Shown here: piece by piece, positions 25,473 to 33,065 of the stretch
Layout: the number at the start of each line of letters is the position of its first letter
How positions within the stretch are numbered: the stretch's first letter is position 1
Assembly: GCF_029892095.1 (NCBI RefSeq)
Contig: NZ_JARZAE010000004.1
Coordinates: 3,720,001-3,784,000 of the forward strand
Source: Kitasatospora sp. MAP12-44
Lineage (GTDB): Bacteria > Actinomycetota > Actinomycetes > Streptomycetales > Streptomycetaceae
DNA length: 64,000 nt
Direction of reading: 5' to 3'
Program-made: the position numbers and the translations under genes
Notes under the pieces: model-generated
Seen by the model: only the letters and a program-made list of their open reading frames with translations
What the model was told of the DNA's origin: nothing
The model's database searches: none

Positions 25473-26762
25473 GTGTTCTCGTCGTACCGCCGACTCCTCG
25501 CAGTCCCCGGCGCAGTCGCCTTCACCTGCTTCGGACTGCTCAGCCGCCTCTCCTTCGGCATGCTGGGCATCAGCGTGCTGACCATGGTCGTCGACCGGCG
25601 CGGCTCCTACGCGACGGCCGGCGCGGTCTCGGCCGCCGGGCTGGTCGGGACGGCGCTCGCCCTGCCGCTGCTCGGGCGGCTGGTCGACCGCCACGGCCAG
25701 GCCCGCACCACCGTGCCCGCCGCCCTGCTCGCCGCCGTCCCGCGCATCGCGCTGCTGCTCTGCGCACACGGCGGCGCCCCCGACTGGACGCTCTACTGCT
25801 GCGCCTTCGCCTCGGCGGCCGCGCCGAACGTCGGCGGCATGGCCCGAGCCCGCTGGGCCCACCTGCTGCGCGACGACCCGGCCGCCGCCCATGTCGCCAA
25901 CTCCCTTGAGCAGGCGCTGGACGAGCTCTGCTTCATGACCGGACCGGTGCTCGGGGTGCTGCTCTGCGGCTGGTTCTTCCCGGAGGCCGGTCTGCTCGCG
26001 GCCACCGTGCTGTCCACCCTCGGCGCGCTGCTCTTCGCCGCCCAGCGCCGGACCGAACCGCCGCTCCCCGCCGCCCCGCCGAGCCGCCCGCGTTCCGCCC
26101 TGCGGACGCCGGGGACGGCGGTGCTGGTGGCCGCGTTCCTGGCCGTCGGCGCGGTCTTCGGCGCGCTGGAGGTCAGCACGGCGGCCTACCTCGGCTCGCG
26201 CGGCCACCAGGGCGCGGCCGGTGCGCTGCTGGGCCTGCTGGCGGCCGGGTCGTGCGCTTCCGGCCTGGTCTTCGGGCTGCTGCGGGCCCGCCGCCACCCG
26301 GTCGTCCGCTTCCTGCTCGGGCTCACCGCGATGGCCGCGCTGATGTGGCTCCCGCTCGCGGCGGCCGGCCTCGGCGCGGGCACGGTGACGCTCGCCGCCG
26401 TCCTCTTCGTGGCGGGCACCGGCACCGCGCCGACCATGGTGACCGGTATGACGCTGCTCCAGCAGGTGCTGCCGGCGGACGCCTTGAACGAGGGCATGGC
26501 CTTCGCCGTCTCCGGCATCGTGACCGGCATCTCGGTGGGTTCGGCCACGGCAGGCCTCGCCGCTCAGCGGTACGGCCCCGCCACCGGCTACGCCATCGCC
26601 ACCACGGCCGCCGCCCTCGCCCTGCTGCTCACCCTGGCCGGCCGCCGGCGCCTGCGGCCGGCCAGGCCCTACGCCCAGGTGTACTCGTACTCGGGCAGCT
26701 CGAAGCCGCCCGGGAAGGGCGCCCAGCGCTCGTCCGTGCGGACGCCGCCCGCCCGCTCGTAG
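25473..26762 (+). CDS. MFS transporter
   Basis: A 12-segment major facilitator of 429 residues. The first loop carries GRLVDRHGQARTTVP (signature A-like). Segments are regular to about residue 400, followed by a hydrophilic tail (RRLRPARPYAQVYSYSGSSKPPGKGAQRSSVRTPPARS). That tail lies entirely within the 3' end of the antisense GNAT gene, overlapping it by 94 bp. The GTG start follows TGGAGAGCC. It is divergent from LysR 24397-25362. The substrate cannot be inferred; drug or metabolite export is typical. Confidence 0.85.
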   Translation: MFSSYRRLLAVPGAVAFTCFGLLSRLSFGMLGISVLTMVVDRRGSYATAGAVSAAGLVGTALALPLLGRLVDRHGQARTTVPAALLAAVPRIALLLCAHGGAPDWTLYCCAFASAAAPNVGGMARARWAHLLRDDPAAAHVANSLEQALDELCFMTGPVLGVLLCGWFFPEAGLLAATVLSTLGALLFAAQRRTEPPLPAAPPSRPRSALRTPGTAVLVAAFLAVGAVFGALEVSTAAYLGSRGHQGAAGALLGLLAAGSCASGLVFGLLRARRHPVVRFLLGLTAMAALMWLPLAAAGLGAGTVTLAAVLFVAGTGTAPTMVTGMTLLQQVLPADALNEGMAFAVSGIVTGISVGSATAGLAAQRYGPATGYAIATTAAALALLLTLAGRRRLRPARPYAQVYSYSGSSKPPGKGAQRSSVRTPPARS

Positions 26763-27214
26763 AAGGCCACGGCGCGGTCGTTCGCCCGCAGCACCTCCAG
26801 GTAGAACGGCGCGCCGGGGTGCTCGGCCGCCGCCCAGCCGCGCGCGGCGGCCAGCAGCGCGGTCCCGAGGCCGCCCCCGGTGCGGCCCGGGCGGACGTGC
26901 AGGTTGTCGAGCAGCAGCCGCCCGTCCGGCTGCGGCACGACGTAGCAGAAGCCGACAAGCCGCCCCTCGGCGTCCTGCGCGACCAGCAGCCGCGGGGTGT
27001 TGGCGGGCTCGCCGTAGTCGACGGTGAGCCGGATCCCCCACAGTTCCTCGCGCTCCGCGAGCAACCCCTCCCCCAACGCCTCGTCGGGCACGATCCCGGC
27101 GTACGCGACCCGCCAGCTCTCGGCATGCAGGGCGGCGACCGCCGACGTGTCGGCGGCGCCACCGACCCGGATGACGACGGCGGCGGGGGCAAGGGCGGGC
27201 TGGTGATCGTTCAC
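26669..27214 (-). CDS. GNAT family N-acetyltransferase
   Basis: A 181-residue acetyltransferase. Motif A is LLLDNLHVRPGRTGGGLGTALLAAARGWA, which binds acetyl-CoA, followed by YLEVLRANDRAVAFYERAGGVRT (motif B). The N-terminal half (VAALHAESWRVAYAGIVPDEALGE) is typical of streptomycete homologues. The start is uncertain: GTG 27214 has a poor ribosome binding site and GTG 27247 none. Its last 94 bp overlap the convergent MFS gene. The substrate is unknown. Confidence 0.86.
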   Translation of the reverse strand: MNDHQPALAPAAVVIRVGGAADTSAVAALHAESWRVAYAGIVPDEALGEGLLAEREELWGIRLTVDYGEPANTPRLLVAQDAEGRLVGFCYVVPQPDGRLLLDNLHVRPGRTGGGLGTALLAAARGWAAAEHPGAPFYLEVLRANDRAVAFYERAGGVRTDERWAPFPGGFELPEYEYTWA

Positions 27215-27261
27215 CCCCCGAGCCTGCCACACCGCCCCTTCGCGCACTGCGCCCAGCGGGG

Positions 27262-27290
27262 TTGAACACGTTCAAAAACAGGTCTACAGT
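27262..27290 (+). promoter_or_regulatory. Promoter with operator at the -35 (membrane protein/DCC/TetR gene set)
   Basis: TTGAAC (27262-27267) and TACAGT (27285-27290) are spaced by 17 bp, a good vegetative promoter. The -35 is itself the left half of the palindrome TTGAAC-AC-GTTCAA (27262-27275), so a repressor bound there would block polymerase. Confidence 0.65.
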
Positions 27291-27303
27291 CACCGCCAAG
27301 AGG

Positions 27304-27321
27304 TTTTGAACGCGTTCGAAA
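27304..27321 (+). promoter_or_regulatory. Second operator copy in the 5' leader
   Basis: TTTTGAACGCGTTCGAAA has a perfect GAAC-GC-GTTC core and one mismatched pair. It repeats the TTGAAC-N2-GTTCAA operator 44 bp downstream, centre to centre, just after the start of transcription. The TetR protein encoded at 28286 is the likely ligand. Confidence 0.6.
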
Positions 27322-27333
27322 CGGAGGGGTCCG

Positions 27334-27738
27334 ATGGACTACACAGTCCTCAGCTATGCCGCCTACCTGCCGGTAGCCGCCGGCGTCACGATCTGGGTCG
27401 CCCGTACGCTCAGCCGCAACGGCAAGGTCTTCCTGGCCGATGTCCTGGCCGGCGACGGGGCGCTCGCCGACGCCGTCAACAACCTGCTGGTGGTCGGCTT
27501 CTACCTGCTCAACCTGGGTTTCGTCGTGCTCTGGATGAAGAACGGCGATCAGATCAGCAGCCTCCAGGGGGTCTTCGACGCCCTCTCCGTCAAGCTCGGC
27601 TCGGTGCTGTTGATCCTCGGCCTGATCCACCTGGCCAACGTGTACGTGCTCAACCGGATCCGCCACCGCGGCGCACTCGACCGCCAGCACCGCCCGCCGG
27701 TCCCCCCGCAGGGCTGGACCCAGCCGGTCAAGGCCTGA
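27334..27738 (+). CDS. Small integral membrane protein
   Basis: A 134-residue protein with three hydrophobic segments: VLSYAAYLPVAAGVTIWVA, LLVVGFYLLNLGFVVLWM and KLGSVLLILGLIHLANVYVL. A Pro-rich cytoplasmic tail (RPPVPPQGWTQPVKA) follows. ACGGAGGGG precedes the ATG. It is first in a three-gene plus-strand set with the DCC and TetR genes, behind a promoter with paired operators. Function unknown; conserved in streptomycetes beside the DCC gene. Confidence 0.82.
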   Translation: MDYTVLSYAAYLPVAAGVTIWVARTLSRNGKVFLADVLAGDGALADAVNNLLVVGFYLLNLGFVVLWMKNGDQISSLQGVFDALSVKLGSVLLILGLIHLANVYVLNRIRHRGALDRQHRPPVPPQGWTQPVKA

Positions 27739-27785
27739 CGGCGCCCGACCCCGCGCCGGCAGCAAACGGAGAGGCGGCACACCCG

Positions 27786-28274
27786 ATGACCGATCACCAC
27801 GGCACAGCCGGCCCGGCCGTCACCCGGCTGACCGTCCTGCACGATCCCGGCTGCCTGCTCTGCCGCAACCTCACCAGCTGGCTCCGTGGGCAGGACCAGC
27901 TCGTACCGCTGGAGTTCGTCGCGGTGGCCTCCGCCGAGGCGCGGAGGCGCTATCCGCAACTCGACCACGACGCCTCGCTCGGCGAGATCACCGTGGTCGC
28001 CGATACCGGCGAGGTATGGCGTGGTCCGCACGCCTTCGTCGCCTGCCTCTGGGCGCTGGCCGCACACCGGCCGCTCGCCCAGCGGCTCAGCACCCCGACC
28101 GGCCTGCCGCTCGCCCGAGCGGCGGCCTTCGCGGCCGGCCGGTACCGCGCCGCGACCGGCGCCGGACGGGTGCGACCGGCGGCACCGGGCGCGGAGGGGG
28201 CGCCCGGTACCGCCGGACCGGACCACGGCGACGATCCAGGATGTACCGACGGGACCTGCCGGATCCCCGGCTAG
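27786..28274 (+). CDS. DCC/DUF393-like thiol-disulfide oxidoreductase family protein
   Basis: A 162-residue protein with a thioredoxin-like N-terminal half. LTVLHDPGCLLCRNLTSWLRGQ carries a CxxC in the position of the DCC family DxxCxxC motif, here DPGCLLC. The rest (LVPLEFVAVASAEARRRYPQLDHDASLGEITVVADTGEVWRGPHAFVACLWAL) matches DUF393 proteins. The C-terminus has a second CTDGTC pair. It lies 47 bp after the membrane protein gene and 11 bp before the TetR start, so an operon is likely. Redox partner unknown. Confidence 0.8.
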   Translation: MTDHHGTAGPAVTRLTVLHDPGCLLCRNLTSWLRGQDQLVPLEFVAVASAEARRRYPQLDHDASLGEITVVADTGEVWRGPHAFVACLWALAAHRPLAQRLSTPTGLPLARAAAFAAGRYRAATGAGRVRPAAPGAEGAPGTAGPDHGDDPGCTDGTCRIPG

Positions 28275-28285
28275 GCTCGACCCTC

Positions 28286-29164
28286 GTGGACGACGCAGCG
28301 GCAACCAGCACCGGCAGCACCGACGCGCCCCGGGGAGGCCGTGCGCTCCCCAAGACCGACAAGAGCGAGCAGACCCGCGCGCTGATCCTGGACACCGCCA
28401 TGCGCATGTTCCAGGAGCGCGGCTACGACAAGACCACCATGCGGGCCATCGCCGGCGAGGCCGGGGTCTCGGTGGGCAACGCCTACTACTACTTCGAGTC
28501 CAAGGAATACCTGATCCAGGGTTTCTACGACCGGATGACGCACGAGCACGCCGCCGACGCGCGGGCCAGGATGGCCGGCGTGCAGGACTTCGCCACCCGC
28601 CTGGACATCGCGCTGACCGCCTGGGTGGACTGCGCGGCGCCCTACCACCAGTTCGCCTCGCAGTTCTTCCGGACGGCGGCGGATCCCAACAGCCCGCTGA
28701 GCCCGTTCTCCGACGAGTCCCACCCGGCGCGGACCACCGCCGTGGAGCTGTTCCGCGAAGTCCTGCTGGAGTCCGAGCTGGCGCCCAAGCTGGACACCGA
28801 GCTGACCGAGCTGCTGCCCGACCTGCTCTGGCTGCACGAGATGGCCGTCGTCCTGTACTGGGTCTTCGACCGCACCGAGGACACCGAGCGGACCAGGGCC
28901 TTCGTGAAGCGCTGCACCCCGCTGGTGGCCAAGCTCGTGGGGCTGACCCGCTACCGGATGTTCCGGCCGATCGTGCGGGACGCCAAGGGCCTGATCCACG
29001 ACTTCATCGTGCCGACCTTCGGCATGGCCGCGAGGCCGCCCCGCGCCTCGGACCACGCCCCGCAGGCCGCGCCCGCGCGCAAGACCCGGAAGACCGCCAA
29101 GGCCGCGAAGTCCGCCAAGGCCGCCGAGTCCACAGAGTCGGACTCGGTGGACTCGGCGGACTGA
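28286..29164 (+). CDS. TetR-family regulator with Lys/Ala-rich C-terminal tail
   Basis: A 292-residue repressor. The HTH lies at about residues 25-75 (TRALILDTAMRMFQERGYDKTTMRAIAGEAGVSVGNAYYYFESKEYLIQGFY). The ligand-binding region runs to about residue 245. The last ~35 residues form a basic tail (AARKTRKTAKAAKSAKAAES-like) that resembles histone-H1 or HbhA tails and ends in an acidic SDSVDSAD. GTG 28286 follows the DCC stop by 11 bp; ATG 28241 inside the DCC gene is an alternative. It probably represses its own operon through the two TTGAAC-N2-GTTCAA sites. Confidence 0.85.
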   Translation: MDDAAATSTGSTDAPRGGRALPKTDKSEQTRALILDTAMRMFQERGYDKTTMRAIAGEAGVSVGNAYYYFESKEYLIQGFYDRMTHEHAADARARMAGVQDFATRLDIALTAWVDCAAPYHQFASQFFRTAADPNSPLSPFSDESHPARTTAVELFREVLLESELAPKLDTELTELLPDLLWLHEMAVVLYWVFDRTEDTERTRAFVKRCTPLVAKLVGLTRYRMFRPIVRDAKGLIHDFIVPTFGMAARPPRASDHAPQAAPARKTRKTAKAAKSAKAAESTESDSVDSAD

Positions 29165-29171
29165 CCCCGGC

Positions 29172-30458
29172 TCAGAACTCGTCGTGGTTCCAGGCCTTGA
29201 GCGGCGTCTGCAGCAGCCGGTCGAGGGCCACCGCGGCGCCCGGGCGCAGCTCGCTGACGAGCGACGCCGCGGCCAGCCGCGGAGCCGACTCCGCCCCCAG
29301 ATAAAGCGTGCCCAGGGCGGAGGCGGTCAGGGCGAGGTCGGCGTCGCCGCTGGTCGGGACGGCGCGGCCGGCGCCGTCAGCGTCGGCCTCCAGCGCCCAG
29401 CGCCCGGCCGCGTGTCCGAGCGGGTCGGAGACCTCCAGCACCACGCGGCCCGCCCCCGCGTACGTCCGGGCGCCGAAGGCGGCGGGGACGTCGAGCACCC
29501 GCAGCCACATGAAGTCGAAGTTGTCCCTGGCGGGCAGCGCCGCCCGCGGGTCGCGCAGCAGCAGTGGCAGCGGGTCGTCCGGTCCGATGTTCCTGACGGT
29601 CACCTTGCGCACCCAGTCGACCGAGAGCACGTACCGCCAGAGCGAGTTGGCGGTGGGCTGGTCCAGCGCCAGGAAGTCCTTGACGGTCAGCCGGCAGTCG
29701 GGGCTGGCGCCGTCCCAGTTGTCGTCCACCGTATAGACCAGCAGACCGGTGACCTGGCCCCGGGCGTCGCGATGAACGGCCGCGAAGGGCTCCTTGAAGT
29801 CGAGGCCCGGAACGTCCACTGTGCCGGCCGCGACCCTCCAGGAGGACTCGTCGCGGGCGATGGCACCCGGCCTGGTCGGCCGCCAGCGCTCGTGCAACTC
29901 GGGGCCGAGCTTGACCAGTTCCGCCATGCTGATCAGGTCGATCCGCCCGCCCACGGCCTGCGGCACCTCCTCGCGAAGGCCGCCGGCCCGGTTGAGGTCG
30001 ATCTCCCAGCCGTGGTACCGGGTCGCCGGGCCGAAGCCGAAGCGGCCGTAGATGCCGTACTCGGCGGCGATCAGGATCGCGACGGCCTCGCCCCGCTCGC
30101 GCGAAGCGGCCAGATCCCGGGTCATCATCCCGGTGAGCAGGCCGCGCCTGCGGTGCGTCTGCGTGGTGGTGACCCCGGTGATGGCCGAGACCGGGAGCAA
30201 TGCCCCGCCGGGGAGCGTCAGTTCGCTCGGGAAGCTGCGGAACGTCGCGACGCAGCGAGCGCCCTCGAAGGCGCCGAGCGTGCGGCCCGGGTAGAGCCGC
30301 AGCCGACGGAACTCCTCGGCCACCGGCAACCCCGGCCGCATGAACCCGACACTGACCGCCGCACCCCAGGCACCCAGGTCCTCCTCGCCGACGGCGCGGA
30401 TCTCGATGCCGCCGTCCTCCGGGTCTGCTGCGCTGCCTACCGGCGTATCGATGCTCAT
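29172..30458 (-). CDS. Eis-like multi-domain GNAT acetyltransferase
   Basis: A 428-residue enzyme of the Eis (enhanced intracellular survival) type: two GNAT domains and a sterol-carrier-like C-terminal domain. The acetyl-CoA-binding region reads LLPVSAITGVTTTQTHRRRGLLTGMMTRDLAASRERGEAVAILIAAEYGIYGRFGFGPAT. The C-terminus ends in Phe (KAWNHDEF), as in Eis where the terminal carboxylate is the catalytic base. Characterised members acetylate aminoglycosides or protein lysines. The start ATG at 30458 is chosen from the family start; its ribosome binding site is poor. It is convergent with the TetR gene. Confidence 0.88.
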   Translation of the reverse strand: MSIDTPVGSAADPEDGGIEIRAVGEEDLGAWGAAVSVGFMRPGLPVAEEFRRLRLYPGRTLGAFEGARCVATFRSFPSELTLPGGALLPVSAITGVTTTQTHRRRGLLTGMMTRDLAASRERGEAVAILIAAEYGIYGRFGFGPATRYHGWEIDLNRAGGLREEVPQAVGGRIDLISMAELVKLGPELHERWRPTRPGAIARDESSWRVAAGTVDVPGLDFKEPFAAVHRDARGQVTGLLVYTVDDNWDGASPDCRLTVKDFLALDQPTANSLWRYVLSVDWVRKVTVRNIGPDDPLPLLLRDPRAALPARDNFDFMWLRVLDVPAAFGARTYAGAGRVVLEVSDPLGHAAGRWALEADADGAGRAVPTSGDADLALTASALGTLYLGAESAPRLAAASLVSELRPGAAVALDRLLQTPLKAWNHDEF

Positions 30459-30507
30459 CCCGCCACCGTACGACTCGCCAACAGGCCCGGCATCCGATTT
30501 TCCAGGC

Positions 30508-31536
30508 TCAGCGGGTGTTGGCAGAGCCGGCCAGTTCCCGGGCAAGCCTTTCCGTGGTGGTCTCGACCCAGTTCATCGTTCGTGCCGTGTGGTAGCCGAG
30601 TGCGTGGTTGATCCCGATCATGTAGCTGTTCGTGGTGGCGGTGGTGGTGAGGACACGTTCCATGTCCGGCCGCTCGTCGGTGAGTCGGCGCATCATGGCG
30701 GCCTTGATCGCCCGACCGAGCCCGTGGCCGCGGTGCGCGGCCAGCACAGAGGTGTCGTTGATGAAGCCGACCCCGGGACGGTGTGGGTAGGTGTGGATGA
30801 CGTGCACGCCGACGACCTGGTCCGTGGCGTCGTCGACGGCGACGACCACCCGCTGCTCCACGCCGGAATCCGCCAACTCACGGTCGGTCTCGCGGATTCG
30901 GGCCGGGGTCCAGACAGTCGGCCGGTAACTCGTCCGACCGAACGGAGCGTCCTGGATGGCCTGCCGGGCCACGGCATAGGAGTCGGTGAACTGCTCGGGC
31001 GTCGCTCCCGTCCAGTGCGCCAGACGGTAGCCGGCCGGAACGGGCACCTCCCACAGCCGCACGGGAGTCGTCGCGATGCGCAGGACCTGCATCACCATGC
31101 TGTGCGTCACCTCGAACCCGAGGCCCGCCACCCACGGGGCCCCTGCGGAGTCGGGCTTCATGGGCTGCCCGAGGACGGTGCCGCGCCGAGCGTCCAGCAC
31201 CGCGGGCATCGCGGCCCGGAGGAGCGCGGTGCCGATACCGCGCCGCCTCAGCTCGGGGTGCACATGGACCTCGACATTGGCGATCCCGCTGTTCGAGCCC
31301 TCCGGCAGCGCGACCCTGACCGAACCGACCAGACGTCCCTCCAGGTGGCCGACCCAGAAGCGGCAGGATCCGTCCTCGATCGGCGGTGTGCGCAGGCGGC
31401 CGATCGCGGCCTCGTAGGTCAGCGGCGGGTCCTCGGAGAAGTCCACCGCTGCGACTGCTGCCCGCATCACGTGGTAGTCGGCCAACTGCTCGTCGCCTGC
31501 GTGGTGCGGATCGAGCGGCTGAATGTCGAGGCTCAC
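30508..31536 (-). CDS. Tandem GNAT N-acetyltransferase
   Basis: A 342-residue protein with two GNAT domains. The first has the intact acetyl-CoA loop VEVHVHPELRRRGIGTALLRAAMPAV; the second has SVLAAHRGHGLGRAIKAAMMRRLTDERPDMERVLTTTATTNSYMIGINHALGY. The start is GTG 31536, 5 nt after GGGGAG; upstream in-frame codons are not needed. The two GNAT genes here are 49 bp apart on the same strand. The substrate is unknown; similar mycobacterial and streptomycete proteins include MshD-like acetyltransferases, but nothing specific points to that. Confidence 0.87.
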   Translation of the reverse strand: MSLDIQPLDPHHAGDEQLADYHVMRAAVAAVDFSEDPPLTYEAAIGRLRTPPIEDGSCRFWVGHLEGRLVGSVRVALPEGSNSGIANVEVHVHPELRRRGIGTALLRAAMPAVLDARRGTVLGQPMKPDSAGAPWVAGLGFEVTHSMVMQVLRIATTPVRLWEVPVPAGYRLAHWTGATPEQFTDSYAVARQAIQDAPFGRTSYRPTVWTPARIRETDRELADSGVEQRVVVAVDDATDQVVGVHVIHTYPHRPGVGFINDTSVLAAHRGHGLGRAIKAAMMRRLTDERPDMERVLTTTATTNSYMIGINHALGYHTARTMNWVETTTERLARELAGSANTR

Positions 31537-31642
31537 CGAATCTCCCCTGTTCTCTGTGGACGGGGCCATTGCGGCCGGCCGGATCTCGTCGACCGCAGCT
31601 CCCGTCATGAGTGGACTGGGAACCTGACACCCCCGACGTAGC

Positions 31643-32911
31643 CTACGGGCGGGCGTAGAAGTCGGGGCGGCCCATGATCCAGAGGCTGGCCTGCTTGATC
31701 GCCATGCCCGGGCGGGGGGCCTCGATCATCTGGTCGTCGCCGAGGTAGATGGCGACGTGGTAGATGTCGGCGGCGCGGCCGGTGTGGGTCCAGAAGACCA
31801 GGTCGCCGGGGCGTAGTTGCGGGTAGTCGACGGGGGTGGACTCGGCGTACTGGTCGGCGGCGAAGTGGGTCAGGCGCTTGCCGCTCTGGTGCCAGGCGAG
31901 CATGGTCAGCCCGGAGCAGTCGTAGCCCTCCGGGCCCTCGCCGCCCCAGATGTACGGCAGGCCGATCGTGGAGCGGGCGAAGTCGATGGCGGCCTGCGCG
32001 GCCGGCTCCGACCAGGCGGCGGGTGCGGCCGGGCGCTCGGTTGCGGGGTGCCGCGCGGCCTCCTGCGCGGCGGCGGCCGAGGCCGCCGCCTTGGCGGCCT
32101 CCTGCGCCTGGCCGGCGGCGCTCGCCTCCAGGGCCTCCTGGCGCTGGCGCTCCAGCTCCACCGTGGTGTCGCGGGCGGCGGCGAGCTCGCCGAGCAGGTG
32201 TTCGCGTCGGGCGGTCAGGTCGGTGACCAGCGCCTGCTGGTCGGCCAGCCGCGACTGCGCCCGCGCCTTGGCCTGCTCGACCGCCGCGGCGGCCCGGCCG
32301 GCCTGCTCGGCGGCGCGGCTCGCGGCCTCGTCCGCCGCGGTGGCCGCGGCGGCGGTGGAGGTCGCCGCGTCCAGGATCTGCCGGGTACTGGTGCCCGCCG
32401 CGCCCACCGCCGCGGCCTGCTCGGTGACGGCGATCGGGCCCCGGCTGCCGAGCAGGGCGTCGATCGCGGCCAGTTCGGGGGTGCCGCCGGTCCGGTAGGT
32501 GGCGGCGGCGAGGGCGGCGGCGTCCTCGGCGGCCGAGGCGCGGGCGGCCTGCGCCTCGGTGGAGCGCCGGGACGCGTCGGCGGCATCGGTCCGGGCCTTC
32601 GCCAGCCGGACCTGCGCGCCGTTGTAGGCCTCGACCGCCTGCTCGGCGATCCGGCCGGCCTGGTCCAGTTCCGCCCGGGCGCCGGCGAGCCGGGTCTCGA
32701 CGCCGGCCGCGGCCTCCGCCCGCTGGTCGGCCTCCGCGGTCGCCCGGGCGATGGTGCCGGTCGAGGGGTACGCGTCGTCCGCGGGATCGTCGGTGCCGGG
32801 GGCCCGCACCGCCTGGACGGCGGCGGGGGCGGCTGCGGCCGGGCCCAGCGGGGCGGCTCCGGTGACGGTGGTCAGCGCCAGCAGCAGGGTGGTCAGGAGT
32901 CTGCGGGCCAC
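31643..32911 (-). CDS. Secreted NlpC/P60 peptidoglycan endopeptidase with coiled-coil domain
   Basis: A 422-residue exported cell-wall hydrolase. The signal peptide is MARRLLTTLLLALTTVTGAAPLGPAAAAPA. Residues 55-290 are an Ala/Glu/Gln-rich coiled coil, the usual self-inhibitory or divisome-binding domain (RipA/CwlO-like). The C-terminal NlpC/P60 domain has catalytic Cys in GYDCSGLTMLAWHQSG, His in IYHVAIYLGDDQMIEA, and the third residue in the GMAIKQAS region. A promoter and a perfect palindromic operator lie upstream. No c-di-AMP riboswitch of the type seen before some streptomycete hydrolases was recognised in the short leader. Confidence 0.93.
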   Translation of the reverse strand: MARRLLTTLLLALTTVTGAAPLGPAAAAPAAVQAVRAPGTDDPADDAYPSTGTIARATAEADQRAEAAAGVETRLAGARAELDQAGRIAEQAVEAYNGAQVRLAKARTDAADASRRSTEAQAARASAAEDAAALAAATYRTGGTPELAAIDALLGSRGPIAVTEQAAAVGAAGTSTRQILDAATSTAAAATAADEAASRAAEQAGRAAAAVEQAKARAQSRLADQQALVTDLTARREHLLGELAAARDTTVELERQRQEALEASAAGQAQEAAKAAASAAAAQEAARHPATERPAAPAAWSEPAAQAAIDFARSTIGLPYIWGGEGPEGYDCSGLTMLAWHQSGKRLTHFAADQYAESTPVDYPQLRPGDLVFWTHTGRAADIYHVAIYLGDDQMIEAPRPGMAIKQASLWIMGRPDFYARP

Positions 32912-32955
32912 GAGAGAGACCTCTCCGTCTGATGATCAGTCAACTATCTCATCAC

Positions 32956-33006
32956 GTGACCATTTGGTCACTCGACGTAATATTCTCAAACCTGACGAAC
33001 AGTCAA
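32956..33006 (-). promoter_or_regulatory. Promoter and operator of the NlpC/P60 gene
   Basis: On the minus strand TTGACT (33001-33006) and TATTAC (32977-32982) are separated by 18 bp. The palindrome GTGACCA-TT-TGGTCAC (32956-32971) begins 5 bp after the -10 and so covers the expected start of transcription. This is a good arrangement for repression by a dimeric regulator, which is not identified. Confidence 0.6.
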
Positions 33007-33065
33007 TGCCAACCCCATGCCGCCGAGCGGGTGAGATCGGGCTGAGCCGCCGAGCCGGACGTCGA

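Noticed and set aside
27304..27321. The TTTTGAACGCGTTCGAAA site as a LexA box
   Set aside because: The half-sites GAAC and GTTC are separated by 2 bp, not the 4 bp of the actinobacterial SOS box, and a matching second copy with 2-bp spacing exists. It fits a TetR operator better.
32912..33065. A ydaO-type c-di-AMP riboswitch before the NlpC/P60 gene
   Set aside because: Such switches need a leader of well over 100 nt with conserved blocks. The predicted leader is about 60 nt and occupied by an operator palindrome.
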